This document shows positions 32,217 to 41,349 of a stretch of 43,236 nt of DNA, piece by piece. The notes below the pieces were generated by a model that was given only the letters and a program-made list of their open reading frames with translations, was not told where the DNA came from and made no database searches. Made by a program: the position numbers and the translations under genes. The stretch comes from Bacillus massiliglaciei (GTDB lineage: Bacteria > Bacillota > Bacilli > Bacillales > DSM-1321), in the NCBI RefSeq assembly GCF_900098925.1, contig NZ_LT622359.1, forward strand, positions 616,650 through 659,885, read 5' to 3'. Position 1 is the stretch's first letter. Every line of letters begins with the position of its first letter.

Positions 32217-34097
32217 TTACCTCATATACTTATTTTTGTAATGGCTTAAAGCGAGAAGCGGGTATATATACCGGTAGCTATGATAATGAAAGTAGATGTA
32301 ATTCGCCAGTCCCTGGCCTACTGGATAATGCAAGGTCCAGTTATCATTCTCCGCTTCGCGAATCAGAAAGTTAATCCCCTTTTCAATCTCTGGAGTGGGA
32401 TTGGGTGAAGAGGAGATCAGTGCATCGGTTGCCCAGGCCGTTTGTGTCAGATTACTTGCGGAAAGCGGGACATACTTCATGCGTGCATCGCTTTTACAGG
32501 ATTCTCCCCATCCGCCGTCTTTATTCTGGATACCCTTCAGCCAATTTACTCCTTTTATGACAGAAGGGTGATGCGGTGATTCCCCGGCTGCCTGCAGGCC
32601 TGTTAAAGCCGCCCACGTACCATATATAAAACAAATGCCCCAGCGCCCGTACCAGGAACCGTCTCCTTTTTGATCTCGATGCAGCCATCTTACAGCTTCT
32701 GCAATTCTCTGATCCTCTTTTTTTAGATTGGCGAAATTGCCCAGGAGCTCTAAAGCCCGCCCTGTTAAATCCGCAGTGGATGGATCGGTCAGCACTAATC
32801 TGTTTCCTTCAAGGGGGAGATATTGGATGAACATATTATCCACATCTTTTTCAAAGGCGGGAAATCCGCCGTCTTCATTTTGCATAGCGAGGACAAAAGA
32901 AACCCCTTTATCCCAGTTGGACTGGTGGGAAGGGACTGACTGAAGGGAAGGCCAGATTGCACGTAAAGCAGCAGTCGTATCATCAATATCAGGATTAATC
33001 GTATTATAATCTGAGAATCCCCATCCGCCTGGTTTTGCCTGAGGACTGTGAATGTACCAATCTCCATATTTGAAATGCTGGCGGGATAACAGGTATTTTG
33101 TCGATTTTGTGATAGATGAATCATGGTAAGGAACGCCTGCCTCTTGCATAGCATAGCTCACCAAGGCGGTGTTCCAAATATGGGAGGTCGTAAACTGAAC
33201 ATGAACACTGCTGTCCATTTGACAGGCAGTTGCCTTTAAACCTTCTACGGCTTTCAAAATCACTGGATCCCGATTGGAATAGCCGCTTGCAAGAAGGGCG
33301 TAAATCATGAAGAAAGTGGCACTGAAGAAGTTGTAAAAGGTTCCGTCTTCTTCCAGCCGGCCGAGCATATATTTTTTGATGGATTCCTCTGCCATAGAGC
33401 GAAGCTGAAATGGCTTTCCAATCAGAGACTGCACTCCTTGCTGCAGTCTTGAAATGACAGAACGGGCTTCTTCTGAACGAAATTCCCCCCATGCCTCCTC
33501 TTCCCTGGATCCCTGCAAATCTCTTAGGTCTGGTGTGCTGCTGACTCGCAGCTGGAACTTCTTATGTCCAAGCAGAAGGATAGGAATCAAATGGGTGCGC
33601 CCGTACAGGGAAATATCAAAAATATTTAGCGGAAAGCTGGGCGGCAGGAGAATGCTTTCAAGCGGAATTGGGAAGATGAGCGGCCATCGCTGCTGGCCCG
33701 TAATAGTTAGCAGTACCTTAGTGAAGCTCTTTGCCTTTTTTAGTCCGCCCTTTTCTATAATAAATTTGCGTGCCTTTTGCATATGCGGATCGCTTTTTTT
33801 TCTTTTTCCGCTATAGAGAAGGGCATAATAAGCCTCAATAGTGATGGATAGATTTCCTGCTTCTTCATCATGATAAAGCTTCCATGCTCCATTTTCCTCC
33901 TGTTTGCTTTCCAGCCGTTTGACCAGGTGATCGATCAGCGGATCATGATCCATCTCTAAGGATTTTAATAAAATAATCATAAAAGCATCCGGAGTGATGC
34001 CCAATTCGAAGGGGTGCTTCCAGGAACCGTCTGAGGATTGCTGCTTTTTTAATAGAAAAATAAGACGTTCTATTTCTATATTAATAGCATTCGGCAT
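32217..34097 (-). CDS. sqhC: Squalene-hopene/sporulenol-type terpene cyclase
   Basis: A class II cyclase of 626 aa that protonates a linear or monocyclic C30-C35 terpene to start ring closure. The catalytic DXDD is D370-I-D372-D373 in NPDIDDTTAAL. Several QW-type repeats support the (alpha/alpha) barrel, for example KKQQSSDGSWKH, QNEDGGFPAF, DQKGDGSWYGRWG and QNKDGGWGES. The size matches SqhC of Bacillus subtilis (sporulenol synthase). Start MPNAIN has AAAGGAGAAG before it; the open frame to 34187 has none. It has no isoprenoid genes beside it. Hopanoid against sporulenol product cannot be decided from this alone. Confidence 0.9.
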   Translation of the reverse strand: MPNAINIEIERLIFLLKKQQSSDGSWKHPFELGITPDAFMIILLKSLEMDHDPLIDHLVKRLESKQEENGAWKLYHDEEAGNLSITIEAYYALLYSGKRKKSDPHMQKARKFIIEKGGLKKAKSFTKVLLTITGQQRWPLIFPIPLESILLPPSFPLNIFDISLYGRTHLIPILLLGHKKFQLRVSSTPDLRDLQGSREEEAWGEFRSEEARSVISRLQQGVQSLIGKPFQLRSMAEESIKKYMLGRLEEDGTFYNFFSATFFMIYALLASGYSNRDPVILKAVEGLKATACQMDSSVHVQFTTSHIWNTALVSYAMQEAGVPYHDSSITKSTKYLLSRQHFKYGDWYIHSPQAKPGGWGFSDYNTINPDIDDTTAALRAIWPSLQSVPSHQSNWDKGVSFVLAMQNEDGGFPAFEKDVDNMFIQYLPLEGNRLVLTDPSTADLTGRALELLGNFANLKKEDQRIAEAVRWLHRDQKGDGSWYGRWGICFIYGTWAALTGLQAAGESPHHPSVIKGVNWLKGIQNKDGGWGESCKSDARMKYVPLSASNLTQTAWATDALISSSPNPTPEIEKGINFLIREAENDNWTLHYPVGQGLANYIYFHYHSYRYIYPLLALSHYKNKYMR

Positions 34098-34201
34098 TGG
34101 CAACTTCTCCTTTGCACGTATTGAAGGCGATATAAAACAAATGAACAGGGACTCTCTTTCATATATATTCAAAGGGAATCTGTCCAATAAGTTTTTGCAC
34201 T

Positions 34202-34250
34202 AAAAAACAGATGGAGAACTGGAATAGGTACTCTCCATCTGTTTCTTATT
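34202..34250 (-). terminator. Terminator downstream of the small Cys-rich gene
   Basis: ACAGATGGAGA and TCTCCATCTGT pair across a 14-base loop; the minus strand continues TTTTTTAG and the plus strand TTCTTATTTTT, so it may work both ways. It separates the small gene from the cyclase. Confidence 0.75.
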
Positions 34251-34309
34251 TTTAACTGAAAGCGCTGAGGGCCGGGAAAAGGGAAGGGGGTATAAAGATG
34301 TTATGGACT

Positions 34310-34582
34310 TCATTTGTTAGTTACATGCAGTTCCATTGTTCTCAGCAATTCTTGCGGGGTTTGTTCCAACAGTAAACGGCCGTTCATTTTGACGTAGGGG
34401 GTCATGCGGCATTGGCTGCAATTGTTTAAACATTGATATTCTTTTGGTTTAAGGCCCTTATGTTCAAGGAAGTTTGCAAATGAGTGAAGGTCATCCTCTG
34501 TATAAAAACGGTCGAGGTTATTCTGACAAAGCTCAAGTCTTACCTTTGGGCTTTTTTGGCCCCGTTTGAATAAAGACTTCAT
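34310..34582 (-). CDS. DUF1450-like small cysteine-rich protein
   Basis: A 90-aa protein with Cys19 in LELCQNN and a cluster C51-C55-C58 (YQCLNNCSQCR), followed by PYVKMNGRLLLEQTPQELL. This spacing resembles DUF1450 proteins and thioredoxin-like ferredoxins, so an iron-sulfur or redox role is conceivable but unproven. No convincing ribosome binding site is seen before the ATG (GATTCACATG on the coding strand), so the start is less sure. It lies between the cyclase and the iron-siderophore operon, on the opposite strand to the latter. Confidence 0.65.
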   Translation of the reverse strand: MKSLFKRGQKSPKVRLELCQNNLDRFYTEDDLHSFANFLEHKGLKPKEYQCLNNCSQCRMTPYVKMNGRLLLEQTPQELLRTMELHVTNK

Positions 34583-34785
34583 GTGAATCGCTGCCTTTTC
34601 TCTATATATTTATATCGCAATACCATTTTACCATTAATTGGACATTGAGAGTCTGGGAATTTTCTATATGTAAGAATAGGCGTCTATAAGAGACGGCAAA
34701 GACTGCAAACAGTACATACTAGGACTGGAATCCAGAATAAGCTACTGCTAAATGAGAAAATATACATAAACTTGTCCGGAGCTGG

Positions 34786-34844
34786 TTGACAGATGAGAAT
34801 GGAATGATAAAATAAACTAGTAATTGATAATGATTTTCATTATT
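34786..34844 (+). promoter_or_regulatory. Fur-controlled promoter of the siderophore importer
   Basis: TTGACA (34786-34791), 16 bases, TAAAAT (34808-34813) form the promoter. A near-consensus 19-bp Fur box GATAATGATTTTCATTATT (34826-34844) covers the transcript start. Fur with iron would block the operon. The stretch 34583-34785 shows nothing else that I recognise. Confidence 0.85.
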
Positions 34845-34916
34845 ACAAAAGTAGCATTTTGTTGAAAGTAGTCTGAGTATTTAGTCACTAAGACAAGGGA
34901 AGAGTAGGATTTTCGG

Positions 34917-35867
34917 ATGAAGATTAGATATTTATTTATTGGCTTAATTGTATTATCGTTCACTTCGCTTTTCGTGGGTGTAAAAGATATCACACCGTTG
35001 GATGTCTTTAACTTAAGTGATGATAAAGTGCAAATAATGTTTCAAAGCCGCATGCCAAGAATGGTTACCATCATTATAGCGGGCGTTGTTATGAGTATTA
35101 GCGGTCTGATCATGCAGCAATTGAGCAGAAATAAGTTTGTTTCGCCGACTACGGCGGGGACAATGGATTCTGCACGCTTGGGGCTGCTTTTGGCCATGAT
35201 TTTTTTCCCCGCCGCTGCCTTGATTCACAAAATGCTGATGGCTTTTATCTTCTCGCTTGCAGGAACTTTCATTTTTATGCGGATTTTAGAAAAGGTCAAA
35301 TATAAGGATACAATTTTCATCCCGCTGGTAGGGTTAATGTTTGGGAGTATAGTAGGCTCCATATCGACATTTTTTGCCTATAAATATGATTTGATTCAAA
35401 GTCTCAGCACGTGGATGAATGGCGATTTTTCCATGATTATGTCCGGAAGGTACGAATTAATTTATTTAAGTATCCCGCTTGTCATCCTTGCTTATCTGTA
35501 TGCCGACCGGTTTACGCTGGCAGGAATGGGAGAAGAATTTGCCATTAATTTAGGCCTGAATTATAAATGGGTTGTTAATTCCGGATTGGTTATAGTGGCG
35601 TTATCATCAACCGTTGTTTTACTGACAGTCGGCACAATTCCTTTCATTGGATTAATCGTTCCAAACATTGTCTCTCTTTATTTAGGAGATAATTTGAAAA
35701 AGAGTCTTTCACATACCGCTTTGCTGGGTGCCGTTTTCCTTCTTTTCTGTGATATCCTCGGCAGAATCATCATTTACCCTTTTGAAGTTCCGATTGGCTT
35801 GATTGTAGGGGTAATAGGAAGCGTCGTGTTTATCTATCTGTTAATGAGGAGAAGGGCATATGAATAA
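34917..35867 (+). CDS. yclN: Siderophore ABC importer permease (YclN-like)
   Basis: A 316-aa FecCD-type permease with about nine TMs. The N-terminal half contains MPRMVTIIIAGVVMSISGLIMQQLSRNKFVSPTTAG (in two pieces, MPRMVTIIIAG and GLIMQQLSRNKFVSP), and the ATPase-coupling loop is GMGEEFAINLGLNYK. The C-terminal region has TIPFIGLIVPNIV. With the next gene it makes the heterodimeric channel. Order and sequence match YclN, part of the petrobactin importer of Bacillus subtilis. It overlaps the next gene by eight bases. Confidence 0.88.
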   Translation: MKIRYLFIGLIVLSFTSLFVGVKDITPLDVFNLSDDKVQIMFQSRMPRMVTIIIAGVVMSISGLIMQQLSRNKFVSPTTAGTMDSARLGLLLAMIFFPAAALIHKMLMAFIFSLAGTFIFMRILEKVKYKDTIFIPLVGLMFGSIVGSISTFFAYKYDLIQSLSTWMNGDFSMIMSGRYELIYLSIPLVILAYLYADRFTLAGMGEEFAINLGLNYKWVVNSGLVIVALSSTVVLLTVGTIPFIGLIVPNIVSLYLGDNLKKSLSHTALLGAVFLLFCDILGRIIIYPFEVPIGLIVGVIGSVVFIYLLMRRRAYE

Positions 35868-36807
35868 TACATGGAAGATGATGATACTTGCCGTATTAGC
35901 GGCAGGGCTGACATTGTTATATATTTTTTGGGATCTTGGCCCCAATTGGGATTATTCTCTTCCAAGACGGGTTCTGAAAATGGCTGCCATTATAATCGTT
36001 GGCTGTGCCATCGCCTTTTCTACCGTAATCTTTCAGACGGTTACGAATAATAAGATCCTTACCCCAAGCATCTTGGGTCTTGATTCAATGTACATGCTGA
36101 TTCAGACAGCTGTGATTTTCTTTTTTGGATCGACCAGCATCGTCATTTTAAATAAAAACCTGAATTTCATTGTCAGCTTGTTTTTTATGCTGATTTTTGC
36201 AGGTCTGCTCTTTAAGTTTCTATTAAAAAGGGGCCGAAATATATTCTTCCTTTTGTTAGTTGGAATCATCTTCGGTACCCTGTTTTCCAGCATGTCATCC
36301 TTTATGCAGGTACTGATTGATCCGAATGAATTCCAAATGATTCAGAATAAAATGTTTGCAAGCTTCAATAATATTAATACGGATTTATTGGCAATATCTT
36401 TTGTATTGATGATTGGGGCCACCTTATATTTTATGAAATATGCAAAATATTTAGATGTCATGTCGCTTGGCCGTGATCAGGCTGTGAACCTGGGAGTCGA
36501 TTACGACTTAGTCACGAGCAGAATAATGTTTGTTGTGACCGTTTTAATTTCCATTGCCACGGCGCTTATAGGACCGATTACATTTCTCGGCCTTTTAGTA
36601 GCAAATGTCGCGTACCAGTATATTAAAAGCTATCAGCATAAGGTCATTATTCCATGTGCTATGCTGATCAGTATTATTGCATTGGCAGGCGGACAGTTCA
36701 TTGTCGAACGGATTTTTACTTTTTCCACGACCCTGAGTGTCATTATAAATTTCGTCGGCGGTGTCTATTTCATCTATCTTCTATTAAAGGAGAATAAAAA
36801 ATGGTAG
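35860..36807 (+). CDS. yclO: Siderophore ABC importer permease (YclO-like)
   Basis: The second FecCD-type permease, 315 aa with about nine TMs. RRVLKMAAIIIVGCAIAFS and TPSILGLDSMYMLIQT form the early conserved part, SLGRDQAVNLGVDYD is the coupling loop and GPITFLGLLVANVAYQ the late block. Start and stop overlap both neighbours, so translation is coupled. It corresponds to YclO. Confidence 0.88.
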   Translation: MNNTWKMMILAVLAAGLTLLYIFWDLGPNWDYSLPRRVLKMAAIIIVGCAIAFSTVIFQTVTNNKILTPSILGLDSMYMLIQTAVIFFFGSTSIVILNKNLNFIVSLFFMLIFAGLLFKFLLKRGRNIFFLLLVGIIFGTLFSSMSSFMQVLIDPNEFQMIQNKMFASFNNINTDLLAISFVLMIGATLYFMKYAKYLDVMSLGRDQAVNLGVDYDLVTSRIMFVVTVLISIATALIGPITFLGLLVANVAYQYIKSYQHKVIIPCAMLISIIALAGGQFIVERIFTFSTTLSVIINFVGGVYFIYLLLKENKKW

Positions 36808-37559
36808 AAATTAAAAATTTATTTAAAAAATATCATAATAAACATGTAGTCGAAGACGTTTCTGTGAAAATTGCGAAGGGGAAAATCACTTCGTTCATTG
36901 GGCCTAATGGTGCTGGCAAATCAACTGTGCTGTCGATGGTCAGCCGTCTCATTTCGAAAGACTCCGGTGAAGTGCTTATTGACGGTGAAGACATGAGCAA
37001 GATTAAAAGCAATGAGCTGGCAAAAAAGATTGCCATTCTAAAACAATCTAATCACCTGAACATCCGCCTCACAATCAGAGAACTGGTTGCGTTTGGAAGG
37101 TTTCCATATTCTCAGGGGAAATTAACGAAAGAAGATTGGAAATTCGTTGATGAAGCCATTAATTATATGGAATTAGAGGATATTCAGCATAAGTTTCTTG
37201 ACCAGCTGAGCGGAGGGCAGCAGCAACGAGCCTTTATTGCCATGGTCATCGCTCAAAATACAGAATACATCCTGCTGGATGAACCGTTAAATAATCTTGA
37301 CATGAAGCATTCTGTGCAAATTATGAAAGTGCTCAGGAGATTGACTGACGAATTGGGCAAGACTGTCATCATCGTTATCCATGATATTAACTTTGCTTCT
37401 GTTTATTCGGATTATATTGTTGCACTGAAAGACGGAAAGCTGATTCATAACGGGCCTACAAGCCAAGTGATTAATTCTGCTGTATTAAAAGATATTTATG
37501 ATATGGATATAGAAATCCAAGATATTAATGATAATAAGATCTGTGTATACTTTGCATAA
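36801..37559 (+). CDS. yclP: Siderophore ABC importer ATPase (YclP-like)
   Basis: A 252-aa ATP-binding protein that powers uptake. Walker A GPNGAGKST (about 33-41), signature LSGGQQQR, Walker B EYILLDEP and the switch His in VIHDINFA are all present. AAAGGAG lies before the ATG, which overlaps the permease stop by seven bases. It corresponds to YclP. The binding protein follows 200 bases later with its own Fur-like box. Confidence 0.93.
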   Translation: MVEIKNLFKKYHNKHVVEDVSVKIAKGKITSFIGPNGAGKSTVLSMVSRLISKDSGEVLIDGEDMSKIKSNELAKKIAILKQSNHLNIRLTIRELVAFGRFPYSQGKLTKEDWKFVDEAINYMELEDIQHKFLDQLSGGQQQRAFIAMVIAQNTEYILLDEPLNNLDMKHSVQIMKVLRRLTDELGKTVIIVIHDINFASVYSDYIVALKDGKLIHNGPTSQVINSAVLKDIYDMDIEIQDINDNKICVYFA

Positions 37560-37697
37560 TTTTTTTCATGCGGGTTTTTGATTGCTTTCATTTTTAATAG
37601 GAGCCTTTTTGCCTGCAAACGATACATATTGCTGACGGGCGCCCAAGTAAGACATGTCGGTTTTTGTATAATTCATGGCCGAAGTGCATCCTTCATT

Positions 37698-37716
37698 GAG
37701 AATGATTGTCAATTTA
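37698..37716 (+). promoter_or_regulatory. Second Fur-like box, before the binding-protein gene
   Basis: GAGAATGATTGTCAATTTA matches the 19-bp Fur consensus (GATAATGATAATCATTATC) in about 13 positions. It lies 44 bases before the binding-protein start and suggests that this gene can be transcribed separately, giving extra binding protein. Confidence 0.55.
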
Positions 37717-37759
37717 AAAATATATGTTTTAAAAAATCATACATTTTGAGGTGAATGGA

Positions 37760-38713
37760 ATGAAGAAATTATCCTTACTATTATTAATCGCCCTTATTGC
37801 CATTTTTACGGCAGCATGCGGTTCTGATAAGGAGAAAGAAACAAATGAAGGATCAGATTCATCTGCAAAAAAAGAGGAAATGACAGTTGAACATCAGTTA
37901 GGAAAAACAACTTTCAATAAAAATCCTGAAAAAGTAGTCGTTTTCGACATGGGTGCTTTAGATACATTAGATAAATTAGGAGTAGATAACGTTGTGGCTG
38001 TTCCTCATCAGGGACTTCCTGAATACCTGGCTAAGTATAAGGATACGACTGAAAATGCCGGAGGACTGAAAGAGCCGGATTTTGAAAAAATCAATGAAAC
38101 AGCTCCGGATTTAATCCTTATTTCTGGACGTCAGTCAGATGCTTATGAGGAATTAAGCAAGATTGCCCCTACTGTATATGTAGGTGTTGATACTACGAAA
38201 TATATGGAATCATTCAAGGAAAACGTAACATTGCTTGGTGAAATTTTTGGTAAAGAAGATGAAGCGAAAAAAGAACTTGCGAACGTAGACAAAAATATTG
38301 AAGAATTAAAAAGCTCAGTGCCAGCAGATAAAAAAGGTTTAGTCGTCCTTGCAACTGGCGGCAAAATAAGCGCCTATGGCCCAGATTCACGTTTTGGCAT
38401 CATTCATGATGTGTTTGGGGTGCCTGCTGTGGACGAAAATCTGGAAGTCTCTACACACGGACAAGTCATTTCTCCTGAATACATTGCTGAGAAAGACCCT
38501 GATTATCTATTTGTTGTAGACCGTGACGCTGTTGTAAGCTCTGGCGGAGAGTCGTCTGCAAAAGCAACAGTTGAAAATGATATTGTAAAGAATACAAAAG
38601 CATATAAAGATGGAAAAATTGTTTACCTTGACCCTAATTACTGGTACCTATCAGGCGGCGGTTTAGAATCGGTTAATGAGATGGTAAAAGAGATCAGCGA
38701 CGGCCTAAAATAA
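37760..38713 (+). CDS. yclQ: Siderophore-binding lipoprotein (YclQ-like, petrobactin type)
   Basis: A 317-aa solute-binding protein of the FepB/FatB kind. A lipoprotein signal ends in FTAAC, with the lipid-bearing Cys20. Conserved parts include KVVVFDMGALDTLDKLGVDNV, LISGRQSDAYEELSKIAPTVYVG (here as two adjoining stretches), YGPDSRFGIIHDVFGV and YWYLSGGGLESVNEMVKEI; these match YclQ, the petrobactin receptor of Bacillus subtilis. GAGGTGA precedes the ATG. It delivers the ferric siderophore to the permease pair encoded upstream. Confidence 0.92.
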   Translation: MKKLSLLLLIALIAIFTAACGSDKEKETNEGSDSSAKKEEMTVEHQLGKTTFNKNPEKVVVFDMGALDTLDKLGVDNVVAVPHQGLPEYLAKYKDTTENAGGLKEPDFEKINETAPDLILISGRQSDAYEELSKIAPTVYVGVDTTKYMESFKENVTLLGEIFGKEDEAKKELANVDKNIEELKSSVPADKKGLVVLATGGKISAYGPDSRFGIIHDVFGVPAVDENLEVSTHGQVISPEYIAEKDPDYLFVVDRDAVVSSGGESSAKATVENDIVKNTKAYKDGKIVYLDPNYWYLSGGGLESVNEMVKEISDGLK

Positions 38714-38741
38714 AATGGACCCTTACTATTTATGATGCATG

Positions 38742-38782
38742 GAAGCCCTGTTATCCATAATGGAAAACAGGGCTTCTATTTG
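38742..38782 (+). terminator. Terminator of the siderophore importer operon
   Basis: GAAGCCCTGTT and AACAGGGCTTC form a perfect 11-bp stem followed by TATTTGTTG. The next 480 bases (38783-39262) are A/T-rich and carry no gene or motif that I can support. Confidence 0.85.
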
Positions 38783-39269
38783 TTGTTACGGGATAATTCT
38801 CGTTATCTTTTTGCTTTTATGATGCTGACAGCACCCAAGCGCCGGCCTCCTTCATCAGTGTGAAAAATCCTGTTTGACACACTGTCCCATCAGGAATTCT
38901 TCCGGCTTAAGACGCCAAATCCTTTTTCCTTCCTAAATCTCAACGCTGTTTACAAGCAATTTTTGATTTATTGCTAGAATACACCGGCTGCCTGCATTAA
39001 AATAAAGTTCGCCGCACAGATGAATTTAGAACCGCTGAAGCAAATTCGTTTCGGTGCTGGTTTACAAATATTGTAATTGGGTGGATATTTATTTACAATT
39101 CCTTTATAATGATAAAAGTGCCGGATTTAATGATTATATTTGTTGGCATTTCCCGGGCCAATTCGTTATATTGGTTGATAGGATATTAAGTTTATATAAA
39201 TTTTCGGTTATTTTTTTACAATGCGATTCATAATTTAAGAAGGTGTTTTACCAGGGCATCTAATTAATA

Positions 39270-39340
39270 TTGACGTAAATCTTAACTTAGTGGTATCATG
39301 AGTTTTATGCTTTTTTAGAAAGTGGGAACCGCACTTTCAT
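39270..39340 (+). promoter_or_regulatory. ltaS promoter and leader hairpin
   Basis: TTGACG (39270-39275) and TATCAT (39294-39299) are 18 bases apart. The leader contains a hairpin, GAAAGTG/CACTTTC with a 7-base loop (39318-39340). The start codon follows at 39375 behind AGAGGTGAAA. Confidence 0.6.
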
Positions 39341-39374
39341 TATATAGAACCACTAGATTAATAGAGGTGAAATC

Positions 39375-41309
39375 ATGGACAACTTATTTAACAAGGGCCG
39401 GCAATTCATGAAGAACAATTTGCTGGGTTTCTTCTTAATCGCGGTAGTCATGTTTTGGTTAAAAACTTATATAGGATATGTTAGTGAGTTTAACCTGGGT
39501 ATTGAAAATGGAATACAGAAATTTCTTCTTTTCATCAACCCGATAAGCTCAGCTGTTATTTTCTTATCGTTTGCTTTATTGGCAAAAGGAAAAAGAGCAT
39601 ATAAATGGATGATTGGGATTCAGTTCGTACTGACTTTTTGGCTCTTTGCCAATATCGTCTATTACCGGTCATTTACAGACTTCATCACACTCCCAACATT
39701 AACCCAGGTGCAAAATGCCGGTGATCTTGGACCGAGTGTGCTGGCACTATTTAAATGGCATGATATTCTTTACTTCCTGGATACAATCATATTAATTGTT
39801 TTGTACAGGTCAAGATTTATCAATGCGCAAACAGCGAAGCCAAAGCGAAGAATTATGGCGGCTGCCTTTTTATTCGGACTTGCGTTTTTTGCAGCTAACT
39901 TGGCCATGGCCGAAGAGGATCGTCCTCAGCTGCTTTCCCGTACTTTTGACCGCAACTATATTGTGAAATACTTGGGAATCTATAACTTCACTGTTTATGA
40001 TGCCGTACAGAATACAAAAACATACGCTCAGAAGGCCACTGCAGACAGCACGGATTTATCAGAAGTGGTTAACTATACAAAAGCTATGTATGCTGAACCG
40101 AATGATAAGTACTTTGGGGCAGCAAAAGGGAAAAACGTTATCTATCTGCATCTTGAGTCTATGCAGCAATTTATGATTGATTATAAATTGAATGGGGAGG
40201 AAGTTACTCCTTTCTTGAATTCTTTATCAAAAAGCAATGACTTTATGTATTTTGATAATTTCTTCCATCAAGTAGGACAGGGAAAAACTTCCGATGCTGA
40301 ATTTATGCTGGAAAACTCCTTGTTTGGATTGCCGCAAGGGGCGGCCTTTACTACTCATTCAAATAACACGTATCAGGCTGCACCGGCTATTTTAGGTGAG
40401 CATGGCTATACTTCTGCTGTATTCCATGGGAACTATAAGTCATTCTGGAACAGGGATAAAATGTATAAATCACTAGGATTTAATACATTCTTTGATGCCA
40501 GCCATTATGAAATGAAGGAAGACGAAGTGTTAAGCTATGGCTTGATGGATAAACCTTTCTTTGAGGAATCCATTCCAATGCTGGAAACACTGTCTCAGCC
40601 TTTCTATACAAAATTCATAACTGTTTCGCATCATTTCCCTTATTCCATCAATCAAGATTTAACAACGATTGGAAAGCATACGACTGGCGATCCGTCAGTG
40701 GATAATTACTTCCAGACAGCTCGATATGCAGATGAAGCACTGAAAGATTTCTTTGATTACCTAAAAAAATCCGGGCTGTATGATAACTCTGTTATCGTTA
40801 TGTACGGAGACCATTATGGAATCTCTGAGAACCATATGAAAGCTATGTCCAAAGTGTTAGACAAAGATGTTGGAGATTTTGAAAATGCTCAGCTTCAGCG
40901 AGTTCCATTATTAATTCATGTTCCTGGAGTGGAAGGCGGAGTTCAGCATCAATACGGCGGACAAATTGATTTAATGCCGACCTTGCTCCATCTTCTGGGA
41001 GTGGATACGAAGGATTACATTCATTTTGGAACAGATTTGCTTTCAAAAGATCATCAGGAAATTGTACCTTTCCGAAATGGCGACTTTGTCACACCTGATG
41101 TTTCCTCTGTCAAAGGGAAATATTATGACACGAAAACCGGGGAACCAGTAGAACCGAATGAAGAAATTACGAATATCAAAAAAATCGTGGAAACAAGATT
41201 GAACCTTTCAGATAAGGTAGTAAATGAAGACCTCTTGCGTTTCTATACGCCTGACGGTTTTACTCCAATCGACCCGAAAGACTACGATTATAATACAGTG
41301 CCTGAATAA
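39375..41309 (+). CDS. ltaS: Lipoteichoic acid synthase (LtaS-type)
   Basis: Polymerises glycerol phosphate from phosphatidylglycerol on the outer face of the membrane to build lipoteichoic acid. Five N-terminal TMs (about 18-180) end in AANLAMAEEDRPQL, a plausible signal-peptidase site that would release the enzyme domain. The sulfatase-like domain has the metal ligand Glu in YLHLESMQQF, the nucleophile Thr305 in GQGKTSDAEF, FHGNYKSFWNRD and the metal-binding MYGDHYG. The 644 aa fit LtaS and its paralogues YfnI, YvgJ and YqgS, which cannot be told apart safely here. It is a single-gene unit with its own promoter and terminator. Confidence 0.93.
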   Translation: MDNLFNKGRQFMKNNLLGFFLIAVVMFWLKTYIGYVSEFNLGIENGIQKFLLFINPISSAVIFLSFALLAKGKRAYKWMIGIQFVLTFWLFANIVYYRSFTDFITLPTLTQVQNAGDLGPSVLALFKWHDILYFLDTIILIVLYRSRFINAQTAKPKRRIMAAAFLFGLAFFAANLAMAEEDRPQLLSRTFDRNYIVKYLGIYNFTVYDAVQNTKTYAQKATADSTDLSEVVNYTKAMYAEPNDKYFGAAKGKNVIYLHLESMQQFMIDYKLNGEEVTPFLNSLSKSNDFMYFDNFFHQVGQGKTSDAEFMLENSLFGLPQGAAFTTHSNNTYQAAPAILGEHGYTSAVFHGNYKSFWNRDKMYKSLGFNTFFDASHYEMKEDEVLSYGLMDKPFFEESIPMLETLSQPFYTKFITVSHHFPYSINQDLTTIGKHTTGDPSVDNYFQTARYADEALKDFFDYLKKSGLYDNSVIVMYGDHYGISENHMKAMSKVLDKDVGDFENAQLQRVPLLIHVPGVEGGVQHQYGGQIDLMPTLLHLLGVDTKDYIHFGTDLLSKDHQEIVPFRNGDFVTPDVSSVKGKYYDTKTGEPVEPNEEITNIKKIVETRLNLSDKVVNEDLLRFYTPDGFTPIDPKDYDYNTVPE

Positions 41310-41313
41310 AAAG

Positions 41314-41345
41314 AAAGCCCGGATTCATTGAATCCGGGCTTTTTT
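41314..41345 (+). terminator. ltaS terminator
   Basis: AAGCCCGGATT and AATCCGGGCTT form a perfect stem with a 5-base loop, followed by TTTTT. The group II intron begins about five bases after it. Confidence 0.93.
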
Positions 41346-41349
41346 ATGT

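Noticed and set aside
34255..34268. cre-like TGAAAGCGCTGAGG
   Set aside because: Only the left half fits and it lies downstream of a gene, not near a promoter.
38783..39262. Possible gene remnant or small RNA before ltaS
   Set aside because: No frame, conserved motif or strong hairpin was seen; only A/T-rich sequence.
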